Shown in pieces: positions 28,323 through 37,318 of a DNA stretch of 64,000 nt. A model generated the notes under the pieces. It saw nothing but the letters and a program-made list of their open reading frames with translations. It made no database searches and was not told where the DNA came from. The first letter of the stretch is position 1; every line of letters starts with the position of its first letter. Source of the DNA: Lignipirellula cremea (GTDB lineage Bacteria; Planctomycetota; Planctomycetia; Pirellulales; Pirellulaceae); NCBI RefSeq assembly GCF_007751035.1, contig NZ_CP036433.1:3763001-3827000 (forward strand). The letters are read 5' to 3'. Position numbers and translations under genes: made by a program.

Positions 28323-29462
28323 TTACGGCAGCAGCATGATGCAGGCCGGGCTGGTCTGCACCACGGGCTCGCCATGGGGACTGATTTTACCCGACGCGTC
28401 GATCGCAAACACCAGGAGGTTGTTGCCGGGCATGTTCGCGCACAGCAGCCACTTGCCGTCGGGCGTGATCGCCAGGTTCTGCGGCCCCTTGCCCAGGCTG
28501 GGCTCGATCTCCAGCAGGGTCAACTCGCCGTTGTCGGCCAGTTCGTAGGCGGCGATACTGTCGTGGCCGCGATTGGTGGCGTACAGGAAGCGTCCGTCGG
28601 GAGTGATTTTCAGGTCGGCCGTGTAGCTCTTCCCGTCGAAATCGGCCGGCAGGGTGGAGATCGTTTGCCGCTTTGTCAGCTGGCCCGTTTCCGTGGCGTA
28701 GTCAAACAGGGTGACCGTGTTGCCGCGCTCGTTGACCACATACACGAAATTTCCGGTAGGATGAAAAGTCAGGTGCCGGGGGCCGGCGCCCTGTGCGGTC
28801 CGGGCAAATGGCGGGTCGTTCGCCGACAGCTTGCCGGTCGCTGCGTCCAGGCGATAGGAGAGCACCTGGTCGATCCCCAGATCGGCCGCCAGGGCAAAGC
28901 GATTATCGGGGCTGGCAACGATCGAATGGGCGTGCGGCCCGATCGGCTTCCCTTCCGCATCCACGTCGGCATGCTGATGGACGGAAGCAGCCGGCTGCAG
29001 TGAGCCGTCGTCGTTGACGGGCAGCGAGGCGGCGTTCCCGGTTGAGTAGTTCGCCACCAGCACCGTTTTGCCGGTGGCGTCGACATCCAGATAACAGGCG
29101 GCCGAGCCTTTGGCCGACTGGCGATTGAGCAGCTTCAGTTTGCCGTTACCATCCAGAATCTCATAGGCGGCCACATCCTCTTCGGTTTTACCGCCGAACG
29201 ACAGGGCATGGATCGCGTACAGGTAGCGGCCATTGGGCGACAGCGCCATAAAGAATGGGTTCGCCATGTCGCCGGTCCGCTCGGCCGGTTTGAGCTGGCC
29301 GCTGGAACTGTCGAAGTGGTACGCCTGAATGGCGCCATTTTCTCCGCCGGCAAAGGAAGAGACAAACAAAAGCGGATCGGCCGCCAGCAGCATCGCCGGG
29401 GCGCCGCAAACCAGCGCCGCCAGCAGGATCGCCCCAGACAGGCGCACAACAGAGAAGACCAT
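28323..29462 (-). CDS. Lactonase-type seven-bladed beta-propeller protein
   Basis: A 379-residue exported protein (signal peptide residues 1-27, LLAALVCGAPAMLLA) of the lactonase family related to 6-phosphogluconolactonase and muconate-cycloisomerase-type propellers. Repeating blade motifs are visible: FFMALSPNGRYLYAIHAL, HSIVASPDNRFALAADLG, PRHLTFHPTGNFVYVVNE, LKITPDGRFLYATNRG and NLAITPDGKWLLCANM. Since it is exported it is unlikely to be the cytosolic pentose-phosphate enzyme; it may hydrolyse a sugar lactone. It lies immediately upstream of the GSDH fusion on the same strand, and a sugar oxidase yielding lactones plus a lactonase would fit together. That pairing is inference. Confidence 0.9.
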   Translation of the reverse strand: MVFSVVRLSGAILLAALVCGAPAMLLAADPLLFVSSFAGGENGAIQAYHFDSSSGQLKPAERTGDMANPFFMALSPNGRYLYAIHALSFGGKTEEDVAAYEILDGNGKLKLLNRQSAKGSAACYLDVDATGKTVLVANYSTGNAASLPVNDDGSLQPAASVHQHADVDAEGKPIGPHAHSIVASPDNRFALAADLGIDQVLSYRLDAATGKLSANDPPFARTAQGAGPRHLTFHPTGNFVYVVNERGNTVTLFDYATETGQLTKRQTISTLPADFDGKSYTADLKITPDGRFLYATNRGHDSIAAYELADNGELTLLEIEPSLGKGPQNLAITPDGKWLLCANMPGNNLLVFAIDASGKISPHGEPVVQTSPACIMLLP

Positions 29463-29794
29463 TCAGCAAACTCCCGATCAAAGAGGCAAGAGGACGAAAG
29501 TCCCCGGTCAAGGCGAGCAATTATAGGCGATGTGTTGCCTGGCAAAGGCGATGGGAAAGGCGATGGGAAAGAATCCCGATCCACGTTCCCCGGGGCGGCC
29601 CAGGCCAGCCGCGATCCCTTTCGACAGAATAACTGCTGCCCCTTCCGTCTGCAGCGAGAATTCTGGATTTGCCAGGCGATTTTTGGTGGAGGTCCTGGAC
29701 CGGACAGCGAGCTGCTGTAGTGGAAGACTGGCGGCGAGGCGGCATATTCATCCCCTTCGTTGTCGCGCGGATCGTCGCTGTGTTGCACGGGCGC
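29463..29794. other. Intergenic region, no gene seen
   Basis: About 330 bases with no supported gene. It contains a short direct repeat (AAAGGCGATGGG twice, near 29543-29570). Confidence 0.4.
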
Positions 29795-30166
29795 CTAAGG
29801 ATCCCTTCCGCCGACGTACTCGATCAGGGAATCGGCGTCTTCGTTTTCGCCGCCGGGTTTGCCGTCGCGGCCGTAACTGCCGACGGTTACCTGGCTGATC
29901 CCATCGGAGTTCCAGTAGAACGGCCGCCCCCAGCCGTCGACGAGGCTGCCGTCGCGACCGGCCTCGTCCGGCAGATCCTCGGGACTCAGCGGGACTCTGC
30001 CATGTTGCTGCCAGTATTGATGGAGTCGGTGCTGGGTGCCTTGTAAACGCGTTTGCGTTGTCGCGGTGTGGGGTATTCTATCGACCAGCGAAAGACTCTG
30101 GCAGGAAGCGCCTAGCAGGACGACGCCCAGGGGGAACAGGGCCAGCCAGGTCGGGCGAGACGGCAT
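29795..30166 (-). CDS. GspG-like lipoprotein
   Basis: A 123-residue lipoprotein: MPSRPTWLALFPLGVVLLGA then SC gives a lipobox ending LLGASC. The C-terminal half (LVDGWGRPFYWNSDG, VGSYGRDGKPGGENEDADS) is the GspG-type pseudopilin head with its calcium-binding-like loop. The prepilin helix is replaced by a lipoprotein signal, so it is a soluble head tethered by lipid rather than a fibre subunit. AAGGAG lies 8 bases before the ATG. A membrane protein gene starts 27 bases upstream on the same strand; the two look like an operon. Confidence 0.85.
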   Translation of the reverse strand: MPSRPTWLALFPLGVVLLGASCQSLSLVDRIPHTATTQTRLQGTQHRLHQYWQQHGRVPLSPEDLPDEAGRDGSLVDGWGRPFYWNSDGISQVTVGSYGRDGKPGGENEDADSLIEYVGGRDP

Positions 30167-30192
30167 CGCGGTTTCTCCTTGGCGGATCGCGT

Positions 30193-30579
30193 TCAAAGTT
30201 CCGACAGACGTCTGGCTGCTGCCGACACTCGCCAGAAGGCGACCACGAAGAACAGGCCAATCACCAGGTCGATCGATCCCGCCACAAGCGTGGCCGCATC
30301 TAACCTGCCGGCCGCATACAGGGCGATGGCGGCGATGCCGAAGCTGGCTTTTTCCACCATGGCGGGCAGCATGATCAGCCGGTATCGCAAGGGATCCAGG
30401 GCGATCACCAGGAACGCAATCTGCCACGCCACGGCGACGCCGACGAATCCATAGAAGAACTCGGGATGCTCCAGCCCGGCCGGCCGGCCGGCAACTTGCG
30501 TTTCCAGGAAGTACTGCGGCAGCAAGACCAGCAATCCATAAATCCCGGCGACCAGGAAGGTCCAGCGAGCGAATTTCAT
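30193..30579 (-). CDS. Four-helix membrane protein
   Basis: A 128-residue integral membrane protein with about four hydrophobic helices (residues 5-25 WTFLVAGIYGLLVLLPQYF, 42-62, 70-92 and 100-120). It ends in a short basic tail. I recognise no family with certainty. ATG 30579 (MKFARWTFLV) is chosen because it directly precedes the first helix; no clear ribosome site. It is followed after 26 bases by the GspG-like lipoprotein gene. Confidence 0.75.
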   Translation of the reverse strand: MKFARWTFLVAGIYGLLVLLPQYFLETQVAGRPAGLEHPEFFYGFVGVAVAWQIAFLVIALDPLRYRLIMLPAMVEKASFGIAAIALYAAGRLDAATLVAGSIDLVIGLFFVVAFWRVSAAARRLSEL

Positions 30580-31321
30580 AATGACAACCGTCCGGTCAAA
30601 GGCGCCTTGGCGAATTGTGCGGGAGTTGGCGCGGCGAAAGATCCGCTCGCGTTGGCCATGCCGGGCCGATTGTACCTGTCCTGCTTTCTTTGCAAAGACA
30701 GTTTCGGCGATTTGAACCTGGCCGCCGCGGGGCGGGAAGTGCCTGGCGGGGAATGTTCCTGCGAGGCGAAAGCACCTCTCCATGATTTTCTCGAGCAATC
30801 TCTTCACGCCGTTTCAGGTCCTTCCCAGGCGAGTTAATGAGACAGGGACGTGAGTCCATTCTTCTATTTCCAAATCGGGCCGTTGACCAGGCGTTTGGCA
30901 AATTGATTCGTCGTGCAAAAGTCGCTACGATAGGAAATCTTCCCACCCGATTGCGGGGAGAAAGAGTATTTTTTGATTTTATGATGGATGGATTCGTTCT
31001 TTAATACAGGACGATAGCGACCACTTCGGTTGCGATCTGCCAGTCAGTAAAAATCCGCTCCGAAGTCATCAGTTTTCTTAAGCGCTCGGGCTGCGGACGA
31101 TTGCCGGGCCATCAAGGTTCGAATGGGAGAAAGCCGGGGCGAGAGCGGGGCGGGAGGCAGCAAGGGTAGACGCGGCCTTGGCCAGTTTTCTCCTCGACAA
31201 CGTCGTTGTTCAAACCTGGCGAATTGCAATCGACAGAAACGAAAATTCGCCTGTTACGTTGATTGCGTAGCGTGTTTCCGGGGTTGATCGAATATTTCCG
31301 CGACAGAGCGGCGCCATACGT
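30580..31321. other. Divergent intergenic region, no gene seen
   Basis: About 740 bases. An AT-rich patch lies near 30968-31008 (TTTTTTGATTTTATGATGG, then TTTAATACAGG) that may hold promoters for the kinase gene, but I cannot fix the boxes. No supported gene. Confidence 0.35.
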
Positions 31322-33394
31322 ATGCATTCGTCTTCGTACATTACCGCCGCGGCGGAGACCCAGTGTCCTCCTGAGGAGACGCTTGCCCGCTTCTCGGCTG
31401 GCAAGGTTGAAGACCCTCAAGCTGACCAGATCGCCCAGCACCTGGGACGCTGCGATCTGTGTGTCTCTCGACTGGACGCCCTGTCGGTCCAGGACGAACT
31501 GGTCGACCGCATTCGTCTGGGTTGGCGCACTCTGTTTTCGGATCGGCCCGATGGGCGCGGTTCTTTGCATTCGCAAATCTGCGAAGTCATGGAAGGTCGG
31601 ACGCGGCCGTTTATGGCGTTGCCGCGGCGGATCGGCCCATACCTGCTGAGGGAACGCCTGGGCGCCGGCGGCATGGGGGTGGTTTATGAAGCCTTTCATG
31701 TGCATCTCAAGCGGGTGGTGGCGCTGAAGCTGCTGTCGGAGGAACAGCATCATCCGCAGGCGATCGAACGCTTTCTGGTGGAAATGGAAGCGATCGGCCA
31801 GCTGGACAACCCTCATGTCGTCAGGGCGAACGACGCCGGACTGGTGGGTGACCTGCATTACATCGCCATGGAGTATGTCCATGGCTGCGATCTGGGGGCG
31901 CTGATTCGTGCTACGGGACCTCTGCGCCACGCCGACGCTTGCGCGATCATTCACCAGGCGGCGGAAGGACTGGGGTCCATTCACAAAGCGGGGATTATCC
32001 ACCGCGATATCAAGCCGTCCAACATCGTGTTTTCCAGCGAGGCCGTCGTCAAACTGCTCGACCTCGGACTGGCGCGGGTGACCGACAGGGACCATCTGTC
32101 GCACTCAAATCTGGTGCTGGGCACGATCGACTATATGGCGCCGGAACAGACAGAAAGCTTGCGGGCGGTCGACTACCGCTCCGACGTTTACAGTCTGGGT
32201 TGCACCTTCTTCAAGTTGCTGACGGGCCAGGCCCCGTTCGGCGGCAAGGACTTTGCCAGCGCCACGGCGAAACTGCTGGCGCACAGCAAGCGTATACCGC
32301 CCTCGGTGGCCAGTCTGGCGCCGGAGACCCCTGCGGAGCTTTGTGAACTGGTCGCCCGGATGCTGGCCAAGTCGCCAGCGGATCGGCCGAGCGTGGCGGA
32401 TATCCTGGGAACGCTGGAAGCTTTTATCGGCGACGCGGATCTGGCGACGATTGCCCGCCAGTGTCCGGCGGTCCACGGCCCGCCATTGGTGAACGCCGAG
32501 ATTACCACGCATCGCCTGACCGCGACCGTAGCAACATCGGGCCTGCTGGGGTGGTCGACCCGGTTGGGGATCGGCTTGCTGGCGTTTGTGGGGCTGTTGT
32601 TCCTGGTCCGCAGTCTGTTTTTCTCCGCCTCCGACGAGCGTCCCCAGACGCCAACGCCCGCGGGTCTGGCGTCGCCTGAGATGCTGGCGGGTCAGAAACC
32701 GCCGCCGGTGGAGAAATTTGTCACCGCCCCGGCGGAAGTGGATCCTCCGGTGATCTGGCAACAGGTCGAGCCGCTGGTGTGGTACGACTTGCTGGATCGT
32801 CCGCCGCAGGAAGCCTACTGGCCAATCGAAGAATCCACAACCTGGAGCTATGAACGGAAAACGCAGAGTCTGCAGCTGCAGTCGACCAACCTGGGTTTGA
32901 TCCAGCTGGGAGAAGCATGGTTCGACAATTACGAACTGGATGTTGTGCTGTTTCAACCCGAATGGACCGGCAACACCGGACTGTTTCTCGGATTTTCCAG
33001 CAAAATCGATGACAGCGAGATCCCCGTGCTGGATATGCAGTTATTCACCATTCAAAGGGTCGATCAGCAAGGACGCGACACCCACTATCGGCTTGAGCGT
33101 TCGCTCCTGCACAGTGAAGCCAATCTTTTTGGAGGACGCAACACGAGCTCCCGCGAGGCGGGCGTCCATCGCACCGATTTTATGCACGGAGAGCAGCATC
33201 TATCCATCAAGGTCGCCCACGGAAAACTCGTCTCCGCACGGATTAATAACCACGACCTGACCAGCTTGCTCACCGAAAGATCCAACGGGTATTTTACTGA
33301 GCGTGATTATCAGGGCGGATTTGGAGTTTTCACCAGTGTGTCGAATGTCACCGTGCGCAGTGCGCGGTTCCGGGTTACGCGGGTGCTCCGCTGA
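31322..33394 (+). CDS. Membrane Ser/Thr protein kinase with N-terminal zinc-finger-like motif
   Basis: A 690-residue Hanks-type kinase. An N-terminal HLGRCDLC (H40, C44, C47) forms an HxxxCxxC pattern like anti-sigma zinc fingers. The kinase domain spans about residues 104-370: GAGGMGVVYEA, Lys136 (VALKLL), HRDIKPSNI (Asp229), DLG in place of DFG at 247-249, and MAPEQ. A transmembrane helix at about 413-434 is followed by a Pro-rich linker and a C-terminal domain of about 200 residues with beta-sandwich character (the laminin-G/glucanase-like domain often seen in these planctomycete kinases). It probably senses an outside ligand and phosphorylates cytosolic targets. A lectin-like gene follows. 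Confidence 0.92.
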   Translation: MHSSSYITAAAETQCPPEETLARFSAGKVEDPQADQIAQHLGRCDLCVSRLDALSVQDELVDRIRLGWRTLFSDRPDGRGSLHSQICEVMEGRTRPFMALPRRIGPYLLRERLGAGGMGVVYEAFHVHLKRVVALKLLSEEQHHPQAIERFLVEMEAIGQLDNPHVVRANDAGLVGDLHYIAMEYVHGCDLGALIRATGPLRHADACAIIHQAAEGLGSIHKAGIIHRDIKPSNIVFSSEAVVKLLDLGLARVTDRDHLSHSNLVLGTIDYMAPEQTESLRAVDYRSDVYSLGCTFFKLLTGQAPFGGKDFASATAKLLAHSKRIPPSVASLAPETPAELCELVARMLAKSPADRPSVADILGTLEAFIGDADLATIARQCPAVHGPPLVNAEITTHRLTATVATSGLLGWSTRLGIGLLAFVGLLFLVRSLFFSASDERPQTPTPAGLASPEMLAGQKPPPVEKFVTAPAEVDPPVIWQQVEPLVWYDLLDRPPQEAYWPIEESTTWSYERKTQSLQLQSTNLGLIQLGEAWFDNYELDVVLFQPEWTGNTGLFLGFSSKIDDSEIPVLDMQLFTIQRVDQQGRDTHYRLERSLLHSEANLFGGRNTSSREAGVHRTDFMHGEQHLSIKVAHGKLVSARINNHDLTSLLTERSNGYFTERDYQGGFGVFTSVSNVTVRSARFRVTRVLR

Positions 33395-33566
33395 CGCATC
33401 GACCAGAGGTTCGCCGCCGGGGCGGTTGCCAGGGGGCTTGTTATGGTTCGTCCGTGGTCGTTACGTCCCGTACGTTACCCCTGTGATTTCAAGTTTTTGA
33501 TGATTGATTCCGGTTAGTGATGAAGGATTCGTTCCAGATTCTCAGTTTCTGCTTGAGGGAGTGTTC

Positions 33567-34451
33567 ATGAACGACAAGGCGATTTCACCACGTGCATTGA
33601 ATGGGTTTGCGATCTACCAGCCGGGGGAAAACTGGCAGGTGCTGCTCGCAGAAGACCATTCGACGTCGGTCGCGGGAAAGTACAGCTTTGGGACTACACT
33701 AAGTTTCGTGCGCGTGCAGATTTTCAAAACCCAGGCCGAAGCCGACGCCGCCAGGGTCGCGGCGATTGCCTGGGGCCATCCCTACCCGCCTCCCAACTGG
33801 GAAACGTGCCTCGTGGAAACCGACGGAACATTCCGGCATGCAAACGTTCCTGCAGGGGAGGCCGCTGGCCCGGAGACGCGTGTCGCTTTGTTCTGGGCGA
33901 GTGTCGGCGGGTCGAATGAATTCAAGGATGTGACCTTTACCGTGATTCCCTTTGACGATGGCGTCGCGGTCACGGCGAAAGCCTGCATCTGGTATTTCGG
34001 GGTCGCACCCGGCAGCATTGCGGGTCCTTACGGCGAGGGCGCCGCTTCACAGCCGATCGCATTTCCCATTACCCCGGGAGCGACGTCGGTTCAAGTCACG
34101 GCCGCTGGCGGCTGGCGTAAACGCGGGGGCGGTCCGTTGTTCGGCCCCAATGGCAACCCCAGCGATCACAACGCCCTGGTTCCTTGCAATAACGGGAATT
34201 GCGGCAAATGGTACGATCTGGAGCCCACTCCGGGCGGCCACCCCATCGAGAAGATCGATGGAAATAAAGGGCTGCTGGTCGGCGTGTGGGACGCAACCGA
34301 AGGCACTTTCTACCCACAGCACCCAATCGGCGAAAAATGGGGCGCGGACCAGATTCCCGCCGGCGCCACTAATCTCTATCTGGGATTCCATGACGGTTTC
34401 CAGTGGACCAATAACGACGGTCTGGTGCGCGTCAAGGTTGTGTTCTCCTAA
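33567..34451 (+). CDS. Putative PA-IL-like sugar-binding protein
   Basis: A 294-residue protein. The C-terminal third (about 175-294) resembles the PA-IL/LecA galactophilic lectin fold: VQVTAAGGW near its start, GPNGNPSDHNALVP, GLLVGVWDA, and IPAGATNLYLGFHDGFQWTN followed by NDGLVRVKV. In LecA the matching Asn/Asp loop holds a calcium ion that binds galactose. The N-terminal half (PGENWQVLLAEDHSTSV, FVRVQIFKTQ) is beta-rich with no name I can give. No signal peptide is visible. GAGGGAG precedes the ATG at 33567. It lies 172 bases after the kinase and may be a single unit. Assignment is by motif resemblance only. Confidence 0.6.
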   Translation: MNDKAISPRALNGFAIYQPGENWQVLLAEDHSTSVAGKYSFGTTLSFVRVQIFKTQAEADAARVAAIAWGHPYPPPNWETCLVETDGTFRHANVPAGEAAGPETRVALFWASVGGSNEFKDVTFTVIPFDDGVAVTAKACIWYFGVAPGSIAGPYGEGAASQPIAFPITPGATSVQVTAAGGWRKRGGGPLFGPNGNPSDHNALVPCNNGNCGKWYDLEPTPGGHPIEKIDGNKGLLVGVWDATEGTFYPQHPIGEKWGADQIPAGATNLYLGFHDGFQWTNNDGLVRVKVVFS

Positions 34452-34489
34452 CCGCTGCGTCAAACCATAAAATCAGGTTTCTCTAAATC

Positions 34490-34518
34490 AGCCGCCGGGC
34501 GCTAGCCCACGGTTTTTT
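34490..34518 (+). terminator. Terminator-like GGGCGCTAGCCC hairpin with T run
   Basis: AGCCGCCGGGCGCTAGCCCA, then CGG and six Ts, 38 bases after the lectin stop. The core GGGC-GCTA-GCCC hairpin followed by TTTTTT fits a Rho-independent terminator. I recall similar sequences in other planctomycete intergenic regions, so it may also be a repeat. Confidence 0.7.
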
Positions 34519-34676
34519 GGGCAGCACAGCAGCACGGCCGAAATCGCTCACTCTAAGATTGAAGATTGACGTAGCACTAGAGGCCGCCCTGTTTCCTGGT
34601 TGGTGCGCATTGTGCGCCAGAAAGGGGAAGGTGTGCGGATCTCTCTCCACCAGCGCGCTGCCGCGGTCGGCAGGCC

Positions 34677-34713
34677 AATGAAAAAACGCCAGCGAACCTG
34701 GTTCGCTGGCGTT
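34677..34713 (-). terminator. Terminator of tRNA-Ser
   Basis: AACGCCAGCGAAC pairs perfectly with GTTCGCTGGCGTT around a three-base loop; on the minus strand the stem is followed by TTTT, 37 bases beyond the tRNA 3' end. Confidence 0.9.
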
Positions 34714-34749
34714 GATGGAAAGCCGGGGTAACGCAACACGTTACCAAGG

Positions 34750-34831
34750 CGGAGGGCACGAGACTCGAACTCGCAACCGGTTACCCGGCACCTCATTTCC
34801 AATGAGGCTGCTAGCCATTCGCTTACCCTCC
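34750..34831 (-). tRNA. tRNA-Ser (GGA anticodon)
   Basis: Minus-strand 82-base tRNA. The acceptor stem GGAGGGT pairs with GCCCTCC (one G-U), G is at the discriminator position, as in serine tRNAs, and CCA is not encoded. The anticodon stem-loop is CTCATTGGAAATGAG, reading GGA (UCC/UCU codons). A long variable arm (GCCGGGTAACCGG) marks a class II tRNA, and the T loop is GTTCGAGTC. Confidence 0.95.
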
Positions 34832-35010
34832 GGTTGTCCCATATCTTAGCAATCGTTCTCCCGCAGGTGAAGCAGGGTAGCGATCACATTCTGCAGCTAA
34901 GGCCCGACCATTCCGTCCGGCATGGTCGGCGGCGGCGGACGCCGGGGAAGGCGACGCGCCGGGGGTTTTCTCAGGGACAGATTCGCCCGGGTTTCTTGCC
35001 TGCTGGGCGT

Positions 35011-36954
35011 TTACTGCTGGGAGCTGGTCTGGCGGAACGGGACGCGGCGACCCAGGCTGCTGCGGTTGGCCACTTCGCTTCCTTTAGGGGACTGCGTGGT
35101 GCCGGCCAGGTAATTGTCGATTTGGGCCCCGCTGGTGAGCTGGTCGAATTTTTCGGCCATTTTCAGCCGCATTTTCTTTTCGTGGATGTCGCGGTGCAGT
35201 TCGGAACGGACTGCTTCAAAGTCGGTCACCACCGGCTGGGTGCGGCCCAGGCAACGCAGGATGATGTGCGTTTCGCCCTGGGAAACAATGCCGGACAGTT
35301 CGCCCGGTCGCAGGCGGAAGGCCTCTTCTTCGACGCGGGGCTGGCCGCCGTGCAACTGGATCGGGGGGACTTTGCCGCGATTGTTCTTGGAGATCGGTTC
35401 GACCGAGTACTGCTCGGCCAGATCACCAAAGAACTTGTCTGTCGGGTTGTCGCGGGCCAGTTTCCAGACCTTCTGGGCTTCCCGCATGTTTGGCAGGACA
35501 ATCGCCAGGACTTCGACCCGCTCGCCAAAGTTGGCTTCAAAGCCTTTCTTGAGGTCTTCCTCGGTGATCTGTACTTCTTCGCCGACGATCAGCTTCAAAG
35601 CAACGGTCGGCCAAACGGCGTCGCGAACGTAAAGTTCCACGGTGGCGCCTTCGGGCTCGGTCACATGTTTCAGCCAGCCGTCGACATCGGGCGAGCCGTC
35701 GGCGGCCTGGTAGCCGAACGTAACGGCCGCCCGGGCGATTTCAGCATCGATCTCTTGCGGCGGAACGGTTTTCCCCTGGCGGGCCAGTTCCTGGACAAGC
35801 ACTTTGCGGTTGATCTCTCCGTTGAGCACGTCCTGTCCATGGCGTTTGACGCACTCATCGCTGACTTCGCGAATGGTGATTCGCAGTCCGCCCACCTGGG
35901 CGGCGACGCCCGGGTACTGGGCCGCCAATTGCGGATCGTTCATCACATTGACCGGCTTGGTTTCTTCCTGCAGGGTGCGGAAAATTTCCGAGGCGGCCAC
36001 TCGGAGCTTTTTATCACGCAGGTGATCAATGATCCGCTGCTCCGCGTCGCGACGATGTTCGGGCGGAATGTGCGAAGCGGCAATGCGGGCTTCGCAGCGG
36101 AAAATCAGGTACTGTCCCTGCAGCGAGACGACCTGCGAGATCTGACCGGGGCTGAGAGCGAACACAGCCTCTTCCACCTCTTTTGCGCCAATGTGGCGGC
36201 GAATCGGCGGGATCAAACCCCACGAGGCGGCGCTGTTCGGGTCCTGGGAATACTCTTTGGCGAAGCGGCCGAAATCGTCGGGGCTGGTGGACGCCATCTG
36301 GCGAATCTGCTCGGCCTGTTGCGGATCTTTGACGGAGATCATGCGGACTTTGACCCGTTCGCCCAGCTCCGATTCCAGGGTCTGGTTGATCTCTTCCTGG
36401 CTGACCACAATGCGGTCGGCGGCCAGCTTTCGCAGGGCCAGCGTCGGCCACACAATATCGCGGCCGTACTGGGCCGGTTCAATGTTCCGTTCGTCGCGGA
36501 GCAAGCCCAGGTAACGCTCGGTCGACAGGCCAAACTTCTGGGCCATACGATTGATCTCGGCGTCGACTTCTTCCTGGGTGACGTTGGCGTTGTGTTTCTG
36601 GCAGGCGTTCATGATCAGGTAGCGATTCATCATCGCTTCCAGCACATCGTGCCCGTAACGACGCAGGCATTCTTGCGCCAGTTCCTGTCGAGAAATCGGT
36701 TCGCCATTAACAATCGCCAGGGTGGTCGGCTGCGTGGCGCTAACCACATCGCCGCCGGGCAGGCGACCTGACCGGGGCGCCGGAGCGGAAGCGGGATGCG
36801 TGGCCGGGGCCTGGGCGCTGGCCGTTCCGAGTCGACCGAATTGTCGCACGGCTACACAGGTCGCCGCGATCGCGACGATCCCCAGCGCAAGCGAAGCCCA
36901 GCGTTTCCAGCGACGTGGGGAGGGAGCGAATTTGCAAGCGTCCATGCCTGACAT
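35011..36954 (-). CDS. Tandem-duplicated SurA/parvulin-type peptidyl-prolyl isomerase
   Basis: A 647-residue protein anchored by one N-terminal membrane helix (about residues 17-36) after a basic head. A Pro/Ala-rich linker precedes two homologous modules of about 260 residues. Each has a SurA-N-like helical part (YGHDVLEAMMNRYLIMNACQ in the first, HGQDVLNGEINRKVLVQELA in the second) and a rotamase-like part (DDFGRFAKEYSQDPNSAASWG; DLAEQYSVEPISKNNRGKVP). Both share AVWPTVALK/VWPTLALRKL. The membrane-facing chaperone role in outer envelope folding is inference from SurA and PrsA. ATG 36954 with GGAG 8 bases upstream fixes the start. Confidence 0.85.
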   Translation of the reverse strand: MSGMDACKFAPSPRRWKRWASLALGIVAIAATCVAVRQFGRLGTASAQAPATHPASAPAPRSGRLPGGDVVSATQPTTLAIVNGEPISRQELAQECLRRYGHDVLEAMMNRYLIMNACQKHNANVTQEEVDAEINRMAQKFGLSTERYLGLLRDERNIEPAQYGRDIVWPTLALRKLAADRIVVSQEEINQTLESELGERVKVRMISVKDPQQAEQIRQMASTSPDDFGRFAKEYSQDPNSAASWGLIPPIRRHIGAKEVEEAVFALSPGQISQVVSLQGQYLIFRCEARIAASHIPPEHRRDAEQRIIDHLRDKKLRVAASEIFRTLQEETKPVNVMNDPQLAAQYPGVAAQVGGLRITIREVSDECVKRHGQDVLNGEINRKVLVQELARQGKTVPPQEIDAEIARAAVTFGYQAADGSPDVDGWLKHVTEPEGATVELYVRDAVWPTVALKLIVGEEVQITEEDLKKGFEANFGERVEVLAIVLPNMREAQKVWKLARDNPTDKFFGDLAEQYSVEPISKNNRGKVPPIQLHGGQPRVEEEAFRLRPGELSGIVSQGETHIILRCLGRTQPVVTDFEAVRSELHRDIHEKKMRLKMAEKFDQLTSGAQIDNYLAGTTQSPKGSEVANRSSLGRRVPFRQTSSQQ

Positions 36955-37318
36955 GCCGTAGTCTCCGTCGTACTCAAAGAGTTTCAAATCGCAAAATTGC
37001 GGCGCAACCTGCGTGCGGGGCAGGCCCCAGCCGACTCCCGAAAAGGCAACAAAAAAGGGCGGCGAATCCTCCGCCAAAAACCGATTTTTTGCTATCCAAT
37101 CGGGGCGGAAGTTTAAAGGAGGGGGGGAATTCCGTCAAACCCAATCCTGACCGACTTGAGCCAAAATTCTCATTTTTGCGAAAAACTCTTCTCCCTCGCT
37201 GATCAGCAGGGCTGCCGGAGTCTCGCCGCACGCTGGATGGCCGGGAGCGGTTCGGCTCAAGAGTTACGGTCGTGACGGTCGAAGGGATGATAGCGGTTCC
37301 TCTTTCCTCTTGCGATTG
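36955..37318. other. Divergent intergenic region, no gene seen
   Basis: About 360 bases between divergent genes, with A- and G-rich tracts (AAAAAAGGGCGGCG near 37060, GGAGGGGGGG near 37117). No gene or clear regulator site. Confidence 0.35.

Noticed and set aside
30466-30837. 123-residue plus-strand frame
   Set aside because: Overlaps the membrane protein gene start on the other strand and has no ribosome site or protein-like pattern.
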